64,000 bases of DNA from Nocardia alba NBRC 108234 (GCF_001612665.1 NZ_BDAX01000006.1:124001-188000), one strand, 5' to 3'. Counted from the first letter of the stretch, positions 20,601 to 29,058 are shown. Notes: generated from the letters alone by a model not told the origin. A program made the numbers and translations.

Positions 20601-20782
20601 AGCGCCCGGCGGCGCCGGGGCACCCGAGTGCGAAACAGCATGTCCGCCAACCGCTGCGCGGGTACCTCGGGGTGCGCGGCCACGTAGTCACGCAGGGCGG
20701 CGGCCTCGGCGCGCAGTCCGTCGACGCTGTCGGAGGACAGCAGCACGGGAACGCTGCCGTCGGGTAAGCGGTACTCAGCCAT
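17672..20782 (-). CDS. nbtC: nocobactin polyketide synthase NbtC (MbtD-like), AT-KR-ACP
   Basis: 1036 residues, without a ketosynthase. The acyltransferase has GFVFPGQGSQRPGMG near 105 and GHSQGELAAGAV near 194 with the catalytic Ser. The ketoreductase has VVIVGGTGQLGLRFADHLAR near 690. The acyl carrier domain has LGLDSLQALDFRK near 990. The ketosynthase is supplied by the neighbouring NbtB, as with MbtC/MbtD. No dehydratase or enoylreductase was seen, which fits the beta-hydroxy acid part of nocobactin. I start the protein at ATG 20782 (MAEYRLPDGS), which overlaps the last codons of nbtB; a longer upstream reading would run inside nbtB. Confidence 0.92.
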   Translation of the reverse strand: MAEYRLPDGSVPVLLSSDSVDGLRAEAAALRDYVAAHPEVPAQRLADMLFRTRVPRRRRALILAAPTGTSAELLPALDAIATGSEHPSVVSGDVAASARRVGFVFPGQGSQRPGMGATFYELSPDYRAVVDECAAIHAERFGHSQPLHYLLGHEGQYEDTVWEVQPALMFHMTGLAALWRAAGVDPHATIGHSQGELAAGAVSGVMTLRDSVLAVTHRALLADRLSPRGYSMAVFGMDRESVEALMARHSGWAELAVVNSPHIIAISGERGAVVDLVAAATARGQFAREIRVAFPAHTSIVAEVRTDFEGFLGDEMSAPNFVASEITCYGATLGEAITPELKQEEYWFWNLRNRVRFDRAVVSAGSDGIDLLIEVAEHPVLQLAIQENLSLVPNRPGLPARDFRVLGTSLRTADGLSEFTRNLAQVAVLDLGYRWDALRVDDTVTLPLRDFPHTVTNAKRLWAPLGANETPAELVVTTPKPQRLVEQWLPVQRRALTAPRSLLVVDHTGDCAELAAALLAAADRHGADARVLATDGDPGFADSVVVLLPATGDDDSAGAIDALARFYAERAWAPALSALRPGGECWLLTVGGETVHEGDPVPGLFQSGVSAGFRSVGIENPGILFRHLDLAVNESAPAQATKIVGAVHSSGEAELALRAGKLFVKRLVVDPTDETGSLGADLDHVVIVGGTGQLGLRFADHLARTGAGRVTLLSRSGETDALAPELARLRGIGATEIVVRSCDVSEVDAAKAFGAEIADRPVDLVIHAAVNYVDAELDQITDDAVRTAAAAKLRGLDNLIDAIALTVDCRVLLCSSMAATLGGRGQVLYAVTNRMLDVAARRLRARGIAAASLQWGLWSVAGPLDDAGFARVEEAGVFPMVPADAIEAGFAAPVRDGMIIAADWDFLREVLGAFGQASVLTGLESASPTPQVAQAPAESVSAVAAVAVPAPAASVDSFPLDLRMRTELLKVIGGDSAESIDATMPLVALGLDSLQALDFRKRVKAELDRDLPVAAILGGASLDDVVLLMAQNTNQG

Positions 20783-22088
20783 GGTTGGTCTCCTCCAGCA
20801 CCGGCAGGCCGACGATGGCGTGCGCGTTGGTTCCCGCGACGCCGAACGAGGACACCGCGGCGTAACGCAGTCCGTCCGCGCGCGGCGCCCAGTCGGTGAG
20901 TTCGGCCGCGAGACGCAAACTGGTCGCATCCCAGTCGATCTCGGTGTTGGGCGCGTCGGCCCACAGGCTCGGGGCGATGGCGCCGTGCGCGCCGCACAGC
21001 AGCACCTTGATCAGCCCGAGCATCCCCGACGCCGCCTGGGCGTGGCCGGTGTTGGACTTCACCGAGCCGAGCAGGGGTCCGTCGGTACGGTCCGGGTTGC
21101 CGTAAGTCGCCGCCAGCGCGGTCAATTCGAGTGGGTCGCCGACCGCGGTACCGGTGCCGTGCCCTTCGATCAGGCCGATGTCGTCGGCACTGATTCCGGC
21201 CGCGGCGACCGTGTCCTCGATCAGCCGCTGCTGAGCGCTCGCGCTCGGCACCGCGATCGGGGCGCCGGACCCGTTGTGGTTGACCCGCGAGCCGAGCAGC
21301 TGCCCGTAGATCCGGTGGCCCAGCGCCTTCGCCCGTGATTGCCGTTCCAGCACGATGACGCCAGCGCCCTCGGCCCACAGGGTGCCGGTCGGGTCGGCGG
21401 CATAGGAGCGGCAGTGGCCGTCGGTGGCGAGGGCGTTGTTCTTGGAGAACTCGTAGAACGCGCCGGGCGAGCCCATCACGCACACCCCGCCCGCCAGCGC
21501 CCACTCGCACTCACCCGCGCGGATCGCCGAGGCCGCCTGATGCACGGCGGTCAGCGACGACGCGCACGCGGTGTCCACGCTGATCGAGGGCCCGATCAGG
21601 CCGAGGCCGTGCGAGATACGCCCGGCGACGGCGCCGAGGGCGGTGCCCGTCGCGCGGTAACCGCTGTACTCGTTCACCGACCCCACCCGTGGCCCGTACT
21701 CGACCGTCGAGACGCCCATCCACACACCGGCCGAATCACCGTCGAGCAGGCCGGGATTGAGGCCCGCGTGTTCGAGCGCCCGCCAGGCGACTCGCATGGC
21801 CACGCGCTGCTGTGGATCCATCGCCACCGCTTCGCGCGGGGTGATGCCGAAGAACTGCGCGTCGAACTCGGTCGCGCCGTCGAGGAACCCGCCCGCGTCG
21901 CGGACCGGCGCCCAGCCTTCGAGCCTGCCGAGGGCGAACAGTTCGTCGAGCGGCCAGTCACGGTCGCGCGGGAACGGGCTGATCAGTTCACGTCCGGACG
22001 CGAGCGCGGACCAGAAGTCGGGCAGGGTCTCGACGCCGCCGGGGGCCTCGATGCCCATCCCGACGATCACGATGGGATCGGAGTTCAT
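20775..22088 (-). CDS. nbtB: nocobactin ketosynthase NbtB (MbtC-like)
   Basis: 437 residues, a stand-alone beta-ketoacyl synthase of the modular-PKS type. The catalytic triad is complete: Cys175 in VDTACASSL, His310 in EGHGTGTAVGD and His349 in KSNTGHAQAASG. It condenses the acyl starter with the extender carried on NbtC. The ATG at 22088 overlaps the nbtA stop codon (ATGA) and its end overlaps nbtC, so nbtA, nbtB and nbtC are tightly coupled. Confidence 0.95.
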   Translation of the reverse strand: MNSDPIVIVGMGIEAPGGVETLPDFWSALASGRELISPFPRDRDWPLDELFALGRLEGWAPVRDAGGFLDGATEFDAQFFGITPREAVAMDPQQRVAMRVAWRALEHAGLNPGLLDGDSAGVWMGVSTVEYGPRVGSVNEYSGYRATGTALGAVAGRISHGLGLIGPSISVDTACASSLTAVHQAASAIRAGECEWALAGGVCVMGSPGAFYEFSKNNALATDGHCRSYAADPTGTLWAEGAGVIVLERQSRAKALGHRIYGQLLGSRVNHNGSGAPIAVPSASAQQRLIEDTVAAAGISADDIGLIEGHGTGTAVGDPLELTALAATYGNPDRTDGPLLGSVKSNTGHAQAASGMLGLIKVLLCGAHGAIAPSLWADAPNTEIDWDATSLRLAAELTDWAPRADGLRYAAVSSFGVAGTNAHAIVGLPVLEETNHG

Positions 22089-22837
22089 CGCGCGAGCGCC
22101 TGTCCGATGAGGGCCTCGGCGATGCCGTCGATGTTCTCGTCGAGGTAGAAGTGGCCGCCCTCGAACAGGTTGACCTCGATCTCGGCGGTGGTGCTCTGGT
22201 CCCAGCCGTAGAGGTCGCGCGGTCCGACGAACGGGTCGTCATCGCCACCGAGAACCAGCACGGGCGTCGCGACAGCCACATCGGGTCCGCAGGAGTAGGC
22301 GTCGAAGGCGCGGTAGTCGGCCTTGAGGACGGGCAGCGCCATCCGCATCACCTCACGGCTGGCCATCACGTCGGCGCCGGTGCCGTTGAGCGCGCTCATG
22401 TGGTCCAGCAATTCGTCGTCCTCGGTGGGATGCGCTGGGAGCTCGGCGATTCGGTGCGGTGCGGCGGCAGCGGAGACCACCAGCAAACGCACGGGCAACC
22501 CCGCGGCTTCGGCCAGTCGGACGAACTCGAACGCGACGATGGAGCCCATGCTGTGACCGAAGACGGTGAGCGGCGCGCCGGTGTTGTGGGCGCTGTCGCG
22601 GAAAGCCTCGAAGGCACCGACGGCCAGTTCGGGCAGCGTCTGCGCGGCGGCTTCGCGCGCACGGTCCTGACGACCGGGGTACTGGACGATCACCGCGTCG
22701 AAGTCGGCGGCCATACGCTTGGCGAACACCCGATAGGCCGAGGCTCCCGCACCCGCGTGCGGGAAGACGATCAGTGGCGGTAGGGAGTCGGTCCTGGGGG
22801 CCTGAAACTGCCTGATCCAGCCGAGTTCTCTTGCCAT
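22085..22837 (-). CDS. nbtA: type II thioesterase NbtA
   Basis: 250 residues, alpha/beta hydrolase of the external thioesterase family that frees stalled or mis-primed NRPS/PKS carrier proteins. Visible motifs: IVFPHAGAGASAYR near the N-terminus, the nucleophile elbow FGHSMGSIVAFE, the Asp region LVLGGDDDPFVG and the catalytic His in EGGHFYLDEN. I chose ATG 22837 (MARELGWIRQF) because GAGGGAGAGC lies just upstream. It is the first gene of the nbtA-E operon. The iron box at 23018 lies about 180 bp upstream and is shared with the divergent nbtH. Published work on Nocardia farcinica found that losing nbtA lowers but does not abolish nocobactin, which fits an editing enzyme. Confidence 0.92.
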   Translation of the reverse strand: MARELGWIRQFQAPRTDSLPPLIVFPHAGAGASAYRVFAKRMAADFDAVIVQYPGRQDRAREAAAQTLPELAVGAFEAFRDSAHNTGAPLTVFGHSMGSIVAFEFVRLAEAAGLPVRLLVVSAAAAPHRIAELPAHPTEDDELLDHMSALNGTGADVMASREVMRMALPVLKADYRAFDAYSCGPDVAVATPVLVLGGDDDPFVGPRDLYGWDQSTTAEIEVNLFEGGHFYLDENIDGIAEALIGQALAR

Positions 22838-23017
22838 GTCGCTCTCCCTCACCGGCCACGCGAAGCCGCGCGGCCGTTTCGCACTATCCAAACGCCGCAC
22901 TGACGCACGGGCCCGCCCGGTGCTGTCGTCCGGGACCGGGGCGAATCCTGTTGCACCCGAATCGGAACGGACCGGCTATCACCGGGCGAACGGTCGGGCA
23001 ACAGTAACACCCAGCCA

Positions 23018-23036
23018 TTAGTATAGGCTAGCCTTA
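23018..23036. promoter_or_regulatory. IdeR-type iron box between nbtA and nbtH
   Basis: TTAGTATAGGCTAGCCTTA matches the 19-bp IdeR consensus at 15 of 19 positions by hand count, with the core TAGGCTAGCC nearly palindromic. It sits 46 bp before the nbtH start and 180 bp before nbtA, placed to repress both operons when iron is plentiful. Confidence 0.85.
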
Positions 23037-23081
23037 CCAGTCGAGGTGACCAAGGTTACGATTGAACGGAGCACCGAGTAG

Positions 23082-23744
23082 ATGAACCCCGCCGGGACCC
23101 CCACCGCGTTACCCCGCGAGCAGACCGATCTGCCCGCCGAGGTGGCCGCGACGCCCGCGCCCGCGCTGCCCGTTTTCGCGGCGCCGTTCAGCCTGCGCCC
23201 GGCCGATCCCGACAGTGCCGACCCGGAAACGCTCGCCGAGTGGATGACCCGCCCGCACCTGCTCGAATCATGGGAACAGGACTGGGACGCCGAGCGCCGC
23301 CGCGACAACTTTCGCGCCCAACTGGCCGGAACCTATTCGATCCCTTGCATTCTCAGCCTGGACTTCGCCGTGCTCGGCGAGCCCGAACTCGGTATGCGCG
23401 AGGTCGCCTACGTGGAGTTCTATCGCGCGGCCAAGGACGAGATCGGCCGGTTCTACGACAGCGATCCCGGCGATATCGGCTTCCACATCGCCACCGCCGA
23501 CACCGCGGTGATCGGCAAGGGCATCATGTCCGGCTGGATCTCCGCCATGACCACCGCTGTCTTCGCGGCCGATCCCACGTGCCGCCGCGTCCTCGCCGAC
23601 CCCGACCACCGCAACGTGGCGATCGCGCGCGGCCTGGCCAAGGCCGGGTTCCGGCTGATCGGCGAGATCGACGTCCGCCCCGATCGGCGGATCTCGTTGC
23701 AGTACGTTCCGCGCACTCCGCACGACATAGTCGCGCCGCGCTGA
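23082..23744 (+). CDS. nbtH: lysine N6-acyltransferase NbtH (MbtK-like)
   Basis: 220 residues, GNAT-fold acyltransferase of the IucB/MbtK family, which puts the acyl chain on the epsilon-nitrogen of (hydroxy)lysine. Visible features: FSLRPADPDSADPETLAEWM, then PHLLESWEQDWD and YVEFYRAAKDEIGRFYDSD (the acceptor/acyl-CoA region), and VLADPDHRNVAIARGLAKAG with GFRLIGEIDV at the end. Length is close to MbtK. It starts at ATG 23082, preceded by ACGGAGC. It is divergent from nbtA, with an iron box in the shared upstream region, and is followed by a strong terminator. Confidence 0.93.
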   Translation: MNPAGTPTALPREQTDLPAEVAATPAPALPVFAAPFSLRPADPDSADPETLAEWMTRPHLLESWEQDWDAERRRDNFRAQLAGTYSIPCILSLDFAVLGEPELGMREVAYVEFYRAAKDEIGRFYDSDPGDIGFHIATADTAVIGKGIMSGWISAMTTAVFAADPTCRRVLADPDHRNVAIARGLAKAGFRLIGEIDVRPDRRISLQYVPRTPHDIVAPR

Positions 23745-23757
23745 GCGCCGACAGCAG

Positions 23758-23800
23758 AGCCCCTTCCCGTCGAATCACTCGACCGGAAGGGGCTTTTCTT
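23758..23800 (+). terminator. rho-independent terminator after nbtH
   Basis: Stem AGCCCCTTCC (23758-23767) with GGAAGGGGCT (23785-23794), then the T-rich tail TTTTCTT. It lies between the convergent nbtH and nbtG and has its T-tract in the nbtH direction. Confidence 0.9.
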
Positions 23801-23806
23801 CTGCGC

Positions 23807-25072
23807 TCAGCGCGCGAGCGCCCGTGCCCGAGCGGGCACCGTCTGCAGCACCCGGTCCGAGAGTTCGCCGAGGCAACTGAGATTCGGGAACCCCGGCCCC
23901 TGCGCCATCGCCGCCATGTTGGGGAGATAGAGCTTGCCGGCCAGGCCGGTGACCGCAAGGTCGTAGCCGATCGACGATTCGATCCGCGACTGCGTCAACG
24001 CGCCGCCGACGGCGAGTTCGAGCAGATCCGCGGTCCGCTGGTCGAACATCTCGAGGAACCACAGCGGCTGACCGCCGGTGGCATCGACCACCAGATCGAA
24101 GTTGTGCACCTGCTCGGCCCGCAGCTCGTTGCTCAAGGTCAAGGCCAGCGAATCGCCGTGCGGCGCGATCTTGGTGACCCGGCCCTGCAGGTGATGGACG
24201 CGGTTGTCGCCCAACAGGCTTTCCTGCACACGCACCGAGAACACGCCACGATCGGTGCGCCGGATCACGTCGCGACGTTCCTGAATGCTCAGCGCCGCCC
24301 ACTTCACGGGATCACTGAACAGCGAGTTCTCGAAGAAGCTCTCGCCACGGGTGTAGAGGGTGGCCAGCGGGGAGATCACCGAGATGGTGAGCATCTCGTG
24401 CCGAACCAGCTCGTCCAGCGCCGAACCGCCGGTCTCGCCGCCACCGATCACCGCGGCGCGCGACGCGGCAGGCAGCGTGCGTTTGCCTGCCCGGTCCCAG
24501 AATTCGGCGATGCTGAGCACGCGCGGGTGCTCGACCAGGGCCCGGCTGCTGCGGCCGGGGCCGGTGATCATCAGGCCGTCGGCGGTGAGCGTGCTGCGCG
24601 CACCGTCGGCGTCGACCACGTCGACCTGCCACTGCTCGCCATCGCCGTGCCCGATCTGCTCCACGCGACCGAGCACCAGTTCGAGGTCGATGGACTTCGC
24701 GACCCACTGCAGGTATTTGGCCCAGACATGGTGCTGCGGACTCGGCCTGCCACGGTCGATCCACTCGGCGTAGGTGCCGTGCTCGATCAGGAACGTGGTC
24801 CAGCTGAAAGCGGCCATCGCGTGGTCGATATCGCGGTTGCGTCCGCGCGCCCAGGTGGAGTGATACGGGAAGCCGACATCCTTCTCGGGACTGGTGCCCA
24901 GACGATGCTGACCGTCGGTCCAGCCCCCGGTGGGTAGCCAGTTGCCGCCGACCGCGTGCGCCTCGACCACGACAACCCGGGGAGCGGGCATTCCGAGTGA
25001 GCGCAGAACATGCGATTTAGCCGCCACCGCAAGGGCTTTCGGTCCAGCGCCGATTACCAGAAGGGTTTGCAC
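23807..25072 (-). CDS. nbtG: lysine N6-monooxygenase NbtG (MbtG-like)
   Basis: 421 residues from a GTG start. FAD/NADPH-dependent hydroxylase that makes the N-hydroxy group of the siderophore's hydroxamates. The FAD site is at the N-terminus (LLVIGAGPKALAVAAKS). The NADPH-type site is AAVIGGGETGGSALDEL, and a VDATGG motif follows near the C-terminal third. I prefer GTG 25072 (VQTLLVIGAG) because GGAG lies nine bases upstream and this matches the short N-terminus of MbtG; an in-frame ATG at 25105 abuts the iron box. It is divergent from the siderophore-interacting protein gene. Confidence 0.92.
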   Translation of the reverse strand: MQTLLVIGAGPKALAVAAKSHVLRSLGMPAPRVVVVEAHAVGGNWLPTGGWTDGQHRLGTSPEKDVGFPYHSTWARGRNRDIDHAMAAFSWTTFLIEHGTYAEWIDRGRPSPQHHVWAKYLQWVAKSIDLELVLGRVEQIGHGDGEQWQVDVVDADGARSTLTADGLMITGPGRSSRALVEHPRVLSIAEFWDRAGKRTLPAASRAAVIGGGETGGSALDELVRHEMLTISVISPLATLYTRGESFFENSLFSDPVKWAALSIQERRDVIRRTDRGVFSVRVQESLLGDNRVHHLQGRVTKIAPHGDSLALTLSNELRAEQVHNFDLVVDATGGQPLWFLEMFDQRTADLLELAVGGALTQSRIESSIGYDLAVTGLAGKLYLPNMAAMAQGPGFPNLSCLGELSDRVLQTVPARARALAR

Positions 25073-25106
25073 CGGTTCGTACTCCGCTCTCTCACACCAG
25101 CCCATA

Positions 25107-25125
25107 TTTGCATAGGCTTACCTTA
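25107..25125. promoter_or_regulatory. IdeR-type iron box upstream of nbtG
   Basis: TTTGCATAGGCTTACCTTA agrees with the IdeR consensus at about 14 of 19 positions by hand count. It is 35 bp upstream of the preferred nbtG start, and its downstream neighbour box at 25152 serves the opposite gene. Confidence 0.75.
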
Positions 25126-25151
25126 TTTAACCACCACCGCAGACAAACAAG

Positions 25152-25170
25152 TGTCGTTAGGCTAACCTAA
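25152..25170. promoter_or_regulatory. IdeR-type iron box upstream of the SIP gene
   Basis: TGTCGTTAGGCTAACCTAA carries the perfect 14-bp right part TTAGGCTAACCTAA of the consensus, 16 of 19 positions overall. It ends only 5 bp before the ATG at 25176, so bound IdeR would also cover the ribosome-binding region or transcription start. Confidence 0.88.
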
Positions 25171-25175
25171 GGGTC

Positions 25176-25883
25176 ATGGGTAAGGGATTGAACGGTCTGA
25201 TAACCAAGGCCTGGGGCGGCGCCGACTATCGGCTGACAGTGACCTCCAACGAGCAGATCACCGACAAGTTCGTCCGCATCGGCTTCACCGCGGGCGGCCT
25301 GCTCGCCGACCACCCGGTGCACCCCACCCAGTGGATCCGCCTGTGGATCCCCGACGCGACCAGCGACAAGCTGCACCACCGCGGCTACACCCTGGTCGAC
25401 CAGAACCCCGAAGCCGACACCATGAGCATCGATTTCGCGCTGCACAACGGTCCGGCGGCCGACTGGGCCCGCCGCGCGAAGCCGGGCGATCCGCTCGACG
25501 CCACCGTCCTCGGCTCGGACTTCCAGCTTCCGGAGCAGACGCCGAGCGAGTACGTCATCTTCGGCGACACCGCCTCCCTGCCCGCCATCAACTCCCTGCT
25601 CGACGCCATCGGCGACACCCCGGCGCGAGTCTGGCTGGAATGGCAGTACGAGTCCGACAAGACCATTCCGGTCAACAACAAGCCCCACCACACCCTCACC
25701 TGGGTCCAGCGGGTCGACGACGGCCGCCTGCTGCGCGAAGCCGCGCAGGAAATCACCTGCGTCCCCGGCACTTACGGCTGGGTCACCTGCGACGGCCACA
25801 CCACCCGCTCGATCGTGAAGGCCCTCAAGACCCAGCACGCACTGCCCAAGACCTCGATCAAGGCGCAGGCCTACTGGAAGTAA
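25176..25883 (+). CDS. siderophore-interacting FAD-dependent ferric reductase (SIP)
   Basis: 235 residues of the ViuB/SIP family, which reduces Fe(III)-siderophore in the cytoplasm to release iron. The FAD-binding part has RGYTLVDQ at 69-76 and the pyridine-nucleotide part has FGDTASLPAI at 129-138, with the family's Trp-rich WVQRVDDGRL and CDGHTTRSIVKAL toward the end. In mycobacteria this domain is fused to the N-terminus of IrtA; here it is a separate protein and the IrtA-like gene lacks it. The ATG at 25176 lies immediately downstream of an iron box. Confidence 0.92.
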   Translation: MGKGLNGLITKAWGGADYRLTVTSNEQITDKFVRIGFTAGGLLADHPVHPTQWIRLWIPDATSDKLHHRGYTLVDQNPEADTMSIDFALHNGPAADWARRAKPGDPLDATVLGSDFQLPEQTPSEYVIFGDTASLPAINSLLDAIGDTPARVWLEWQYESDKTIPVNNKPHHTLTWVQRVDDGRLLREAAQEITCVPGTYGWVTCDGHTTRSIVKALKTQHALPKTSIKAQAYWK

Positions 25884-25959
25884 GTGAAAACCGGTTCCGC
25901 GAGGCCGAGATCGGCGAGTACTGTGGCGGGCTCCGTCCGTATCACGGTGGGGAGCCCAC

Positions 25960-27171
25960 ATGCAGTTCAAACAGTCGAGCAAGCTCGCGAACGTCTCCTA
26001 TGAGATCCGCGGCCCGATAGCCGAGCACGCCGCTCGGCTCGAGGTCGAGGGACACCGGGTGATCAAACTCAATACCGGTAACCCACTGCAATTCGGGTTC
26101 GACGCACCGTCGGAACTGCTGCGCGACGTCATCGCCAATCTGCCGGCGTCGGCGGGTTACGCGACCTCCAAGGGGTTGCTCTCCGCCCGCCGCGCGGTGG
26201 TGCAGTACTACGAGGGTCGCGGTGTCGACGACCTCGATATCGAGAACGTCTTCCTCGGCAACGGCGCGTCCGAGCTCATCATGATGGCGATGACCGCGCT
26301 CATCGAGAACGGCGACGAAGTTCTCGTTCCCGCACCGGATTTCCCGCTGTGGACCGCCGCCGTGCACCTCAACGGCGGCAAGGCGGTGCACTACGTGTGC
26401 GACGAGAGCGCCGACTGGTATCCCGACATCGACGACATCGCCGCCAAGATCACCGACCGCACGCGCGCCATCGTGATCATCAACCCGAACAATCCGACGG
26501 GCGCGGTGTATCCGAACGAGGTGCTCGAGCAGCTGCTCGAGCTCGCCCGCCAGCACAATCTGATCGTCTGCTCCGACGAGATCTACGACAAGATCCTCTA
26601 CGACGACGTGGCCCACACCGTCACCGCCTCGCTCGCGCCCGACCTGCTGTGTCTGACATTCAACGGTCTGTCCAAGGCCTACCGGCTCGCCGGTTTCCGG
26701 TCCGGCTGGCTCACCGTCACCGGACCGACCCGCCACGCCGAGAGCTACCTCGAGGGACTGACGATGCTGTCGGGGTTGCGGCTGTGCGCGAATGTGCCCG
26801 CGCAGCAGGCCGTTCAGGCCGCGCTGGGCGGACACCAGAGCATCCACGACCTCACCCTGCCCGGTGGTCGGCTCCTCGAACAGCGTGATCGCGCGTGGAC
26901 TGCCCTCAACGCGATTCCGGGGGTGTCGTGCGTGAAACCCAAGGGCGCGCTCTACGCCTTCCCCAAGCTGGATCGCGCGACCTATCGGATCGACAACGAC
27001 GAGAAGTTCGTGCTCGACCTGTTGCTGGCCACCAAGATCCACGTCGTGCAGGGCACCGGCTTCAATTGGCCGACCCCCGACCATTTCCGAATCGTCACGC
27101 TGCCGCAAGCCGATGAACTCGACCAGATCATCGGCAGGATCGGCGAATTCCTCGCCACTTACCAGCAGTGA
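25960..27171 (+). CDS. alaA: PLP-dependent alanine/glutamate-pyruvate aminotransferase
   Basis: 403 residues, close to Escherichia coli AlaA along its whole length: FKQSSKLANVSYEIRGP at the start, NTGNPLQFGFDAP, IINPNNPTGAVYPNE, SDEIYDKILYDD and the PLP lysine Lys239 in FNGLSKAYRLAGFRSGW. AlaA makes alanine from pyruvate with glutamate as donor. The gene starts at ATG 25960, 76 bp after the SIP gene, and no promoter was recognised between them, so it may be read with the iron operon. Why a central-metabolism enzyme sits inside a siderophore locus is unclear; amino-acid supply for the siderophore is possible. Confidence 0.93.
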   Translation: MQFKQSSKLANVSYEIRGPIAEHAARLEVEGHRVIKLNTGNPLQFGFDAPSELLRDVIANLPASAGYATSKGLLSARRAVVQYYEGRGVDDLDIENVFLGNGASELIMMAMTALIENGDEVLVPAPDFPLWTAAVHLNGGKAVHYVCDESADWYPDIDDIAAKITDRTRAIVIINPNNPTGAVYPNEVLEQLLELARQHNLIVCSDEIYDKILYDDVAHTVTASLAPDLLCLTFNGLSKAYRLAGFRSGWLTVTGPTRHAESYLEGLTMLSGLRLCANVPAQQAVQAALGGHQSIHDLTLPGGRLLEQRDRAWTALNAIPGVSCVKPKGALYAFPKLDRATYRIDNDEKFVLDLLLATKIHVVQGTGFNWPTPDHFRIVTLPQADELDQIIGRIGEFLATYQQ

Positions 27172-27281
27172 CATCAGCGGCTGGTGCCGCGCTTCTCGGC
27201 CCTGTACTCCGCCTCTTCCCTCCCTCCGGGTACTCCTTCGTCGCACCCTCCACTCAGTCCAGAGGCGGGCGGGCCGAGAAG

Positions 27282-27313
27282 GCCTCGGTGGCGTCGCGAC
27301 ACACCACCGAGGC
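27282..27313. terminator. hairpin between convergent alaA and irtB
   Basis: Perfect 10-bp stem GCCTCGGTGG (27282-27291) and CCACCGAGGC (27304-27313) with a 12-base loop, located in the 150-bp gap between two converging genes. There is no T-run, so it may be a rho-assisted or bidirectional terminator. Confidence 0.65.
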
Positions 27314-27321
27314 GCTCGTCG

Positions 27322-29058
27322 TCAGGCGGGGGCTGGTTCCAGCCGCCAGCCGGTCGCTCGTTCGCGTTCGTTCCAGAACGCGGCGTAGCGGCCGTTCAGC
27401 GTGAGCAGCTCCGCGTGCGTGCCGCGTTCGGCGATGCGCCCCTTGTCCAGGAACAGGATCTGGTCAGCGTGGGCGATCGTCGAGAGACGATGCGCGACGA
27501 CGAGAACCGTTTTGTCCCTGGTGAGCTGGTGGATGCCACGGACCACCACGGCTTCGCTGTGTGGGTCCAGCGCGCTGGTCGCCTCGTCGAGCAGCACGAT
27601 CGGGGCGTCCTTGAGCAGGGCGCGCGCGATGGAAACCCGTTGGCGCTCACCGCCGGACAGGGACGTGCCGCCTTCGCCGACGGTGGTGTCGAAACCCTCG
27701 GGCAGGCGTTCGACGATCTCGTCGACCCTGGCGGCCACCGCCGCGCGGTGCAGATCGTCGTCGGAGGCGTCGGGCTTGCCGATGCGGATGTTGTCGGCGA
27801 CCGAGCGGTTGAACAGGTAGACGTTCTGGAAGACCAGCGAGAGCTGGTCGAGCAGCGTGTCGGACGGCTGCCTGCGCACGTCGTGCTCGCCCACCGAGAC
27901 CGTGCCGGAGTCGACGTCGTAGAAACGAGCGGCGAGGCGGAGCAAAGTGGTCTTGCCCGAACCACTCGGCCCGACGATGGCGGTAGTGGTGCCCGCGGGG
28001 ACAGTGAAGGTCAGGTCCGACAGGACCGGTTCGCCGGGACGGTAGCCGAAGCTCACGTCGTCGAAGACCACCGCGGGTGCGCCGGGGGTGACCGGTTCGG
28101 TCGCGGCGGGCAGGGGCGATTCGGCGAGCAGGTCGGTGATGCGGTCGGCGGCCGCGGCGGCCGAGCGCAGGGCTGTGCCCAGCTGGGCGGCCTGGTTGAC
28201 CGGCTCGATGAAACGCGCGCTCACCGCGATCAGGGCGATCGCCGCGGCGGCCGAGATCGCGCCATCGGTGACCTCGACGACCGCGATATACGCCAGCACC
28301 AGGAACACCGCCTGCACGAACAGCGCGAACACGGTCAGGCCCGGCACGGTCGCGACCATCATCTTCCATGCGGCCGAACGTTGCCGCACCAGTGCCGAAT
28401 CCAGCTTCTTGTTGCCCGACCCGACCGCGCCGAACGCGCGCAGCACCGGCTGGGCCTGCGCGAACTCCACCACCCGCGAGTCGGCCTCGGCCGCGGCGGC
28501 GTGCAGTCGGGCGTCGGCCCCGGTGTAGGCGCGATTGGCGAGGTTGTTCACCAGGTACAGCACCGGCGCGGCGAGCAACATCGCGACGCCGACGCGCCAG
28601 TCGATGAACAGCATCCCGATCGCGACGACCAGCGGCACGATGACGCCGGTGAGCACCTTGGTGAGCAGATAGGCGATCAGGCCCTGCATCTCGCGCACCT
28701 GCTCGACCATCACCCGAGAGAGCGGGCCTGCGTCACGGTCCTCGAACCAGCCCAGCGGCAACGCGTTGAGCTGATCGCCCAGCCGGGTCTGCAGACCGCG
28801 CTGCATGCCGAGGCCGATCCGCAGCCCGATCACAGCCTGCAGATACCCGAACACGACCACACCGGCCACGGCGACAGCCATGCCGAGCGCCCACAGCCAC
28901 GCGCCGCTCAGATCGTCGTCGAACAGCGCTTCCAGCACGGGAACCAGCAGCAGGTACGCGATGGCCTGGCACAACGCCTGCACCACGATCACACCGAGCA
29001 ACCGCGAGATCAGCGGGGCGAACTCGTCGGGGACGAGCCGGAAAACCTTGCGAATCAT
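27322..29058 (-). CDS. irtB: siderophore ABC importer subunit, IrtB-like
   Basis: 578 residues with an exporter-type fold: a six-helix membrane domain in the first roughly 310 residues, then an ATPase. The ATPase has Walker A VGPSGSGKTTLLRLAARF, the signature LSGGERQRVSIARALL and Walker B IVLLDEATSALDP. Mycobacterial IrtA and IrtB form a heterodimer that imports Fe-carboxymycobactin. I chose ATG 29058 (MIRKVFRLVPDE) because GGAGGAAACAC precedes it. It overlaps the upstream irtA stop codon by ATGA. Confidence 0.9.
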   Translation of the reverse strand: MIRKVFRLVPDEFAPLISRLLGVIVVQALCQAIAYLLLVPVLEALFDDDLSGAWLWALGMAVAVAGVVVFGYLQAVIGLRIGLGMQRGLQTRLGDQLNALPLGWFEDRDAGPLSRVMVEQVREMQGLIAYLLTKVLTGVIVPLVVAIGMLFIDWRVGVAMLLAAPVLYLVNNLANRAYTGADARLHAAAAEADSRVVEFAQAQPVLRAFGAVGSGNKKLDSALVRQRSAAWKMMVATVPGLTVFALFVQAVFLVLAYIAVVEVTDGAISAAAAIALIAVSARFIEPVNQAAQLGTALRSAAAAADRITDLLAESPLPAATEPVTPGAPAVVFDDVSFGYRPGEPVLSDLTFTVPAGTTTAIVGPSGSGKTTLLRLAARFYDVDSGTVSVGEHDVRRQPSDTLLDQLSLVFQNVYLFNRSVADNIRIGKPDASDDDLHRAAVAARVDEIVERLPEGFDTTVGEGGTSLSGGERQRVSIARALLKDAPIVLLDEATSALDPHSEAVVVRGIHQLTRDKTVLVVAHRLSTIAHADQILFLDKGRIAERGTHAELLTLNGRYAAFWNERERATGWRLEPAPA

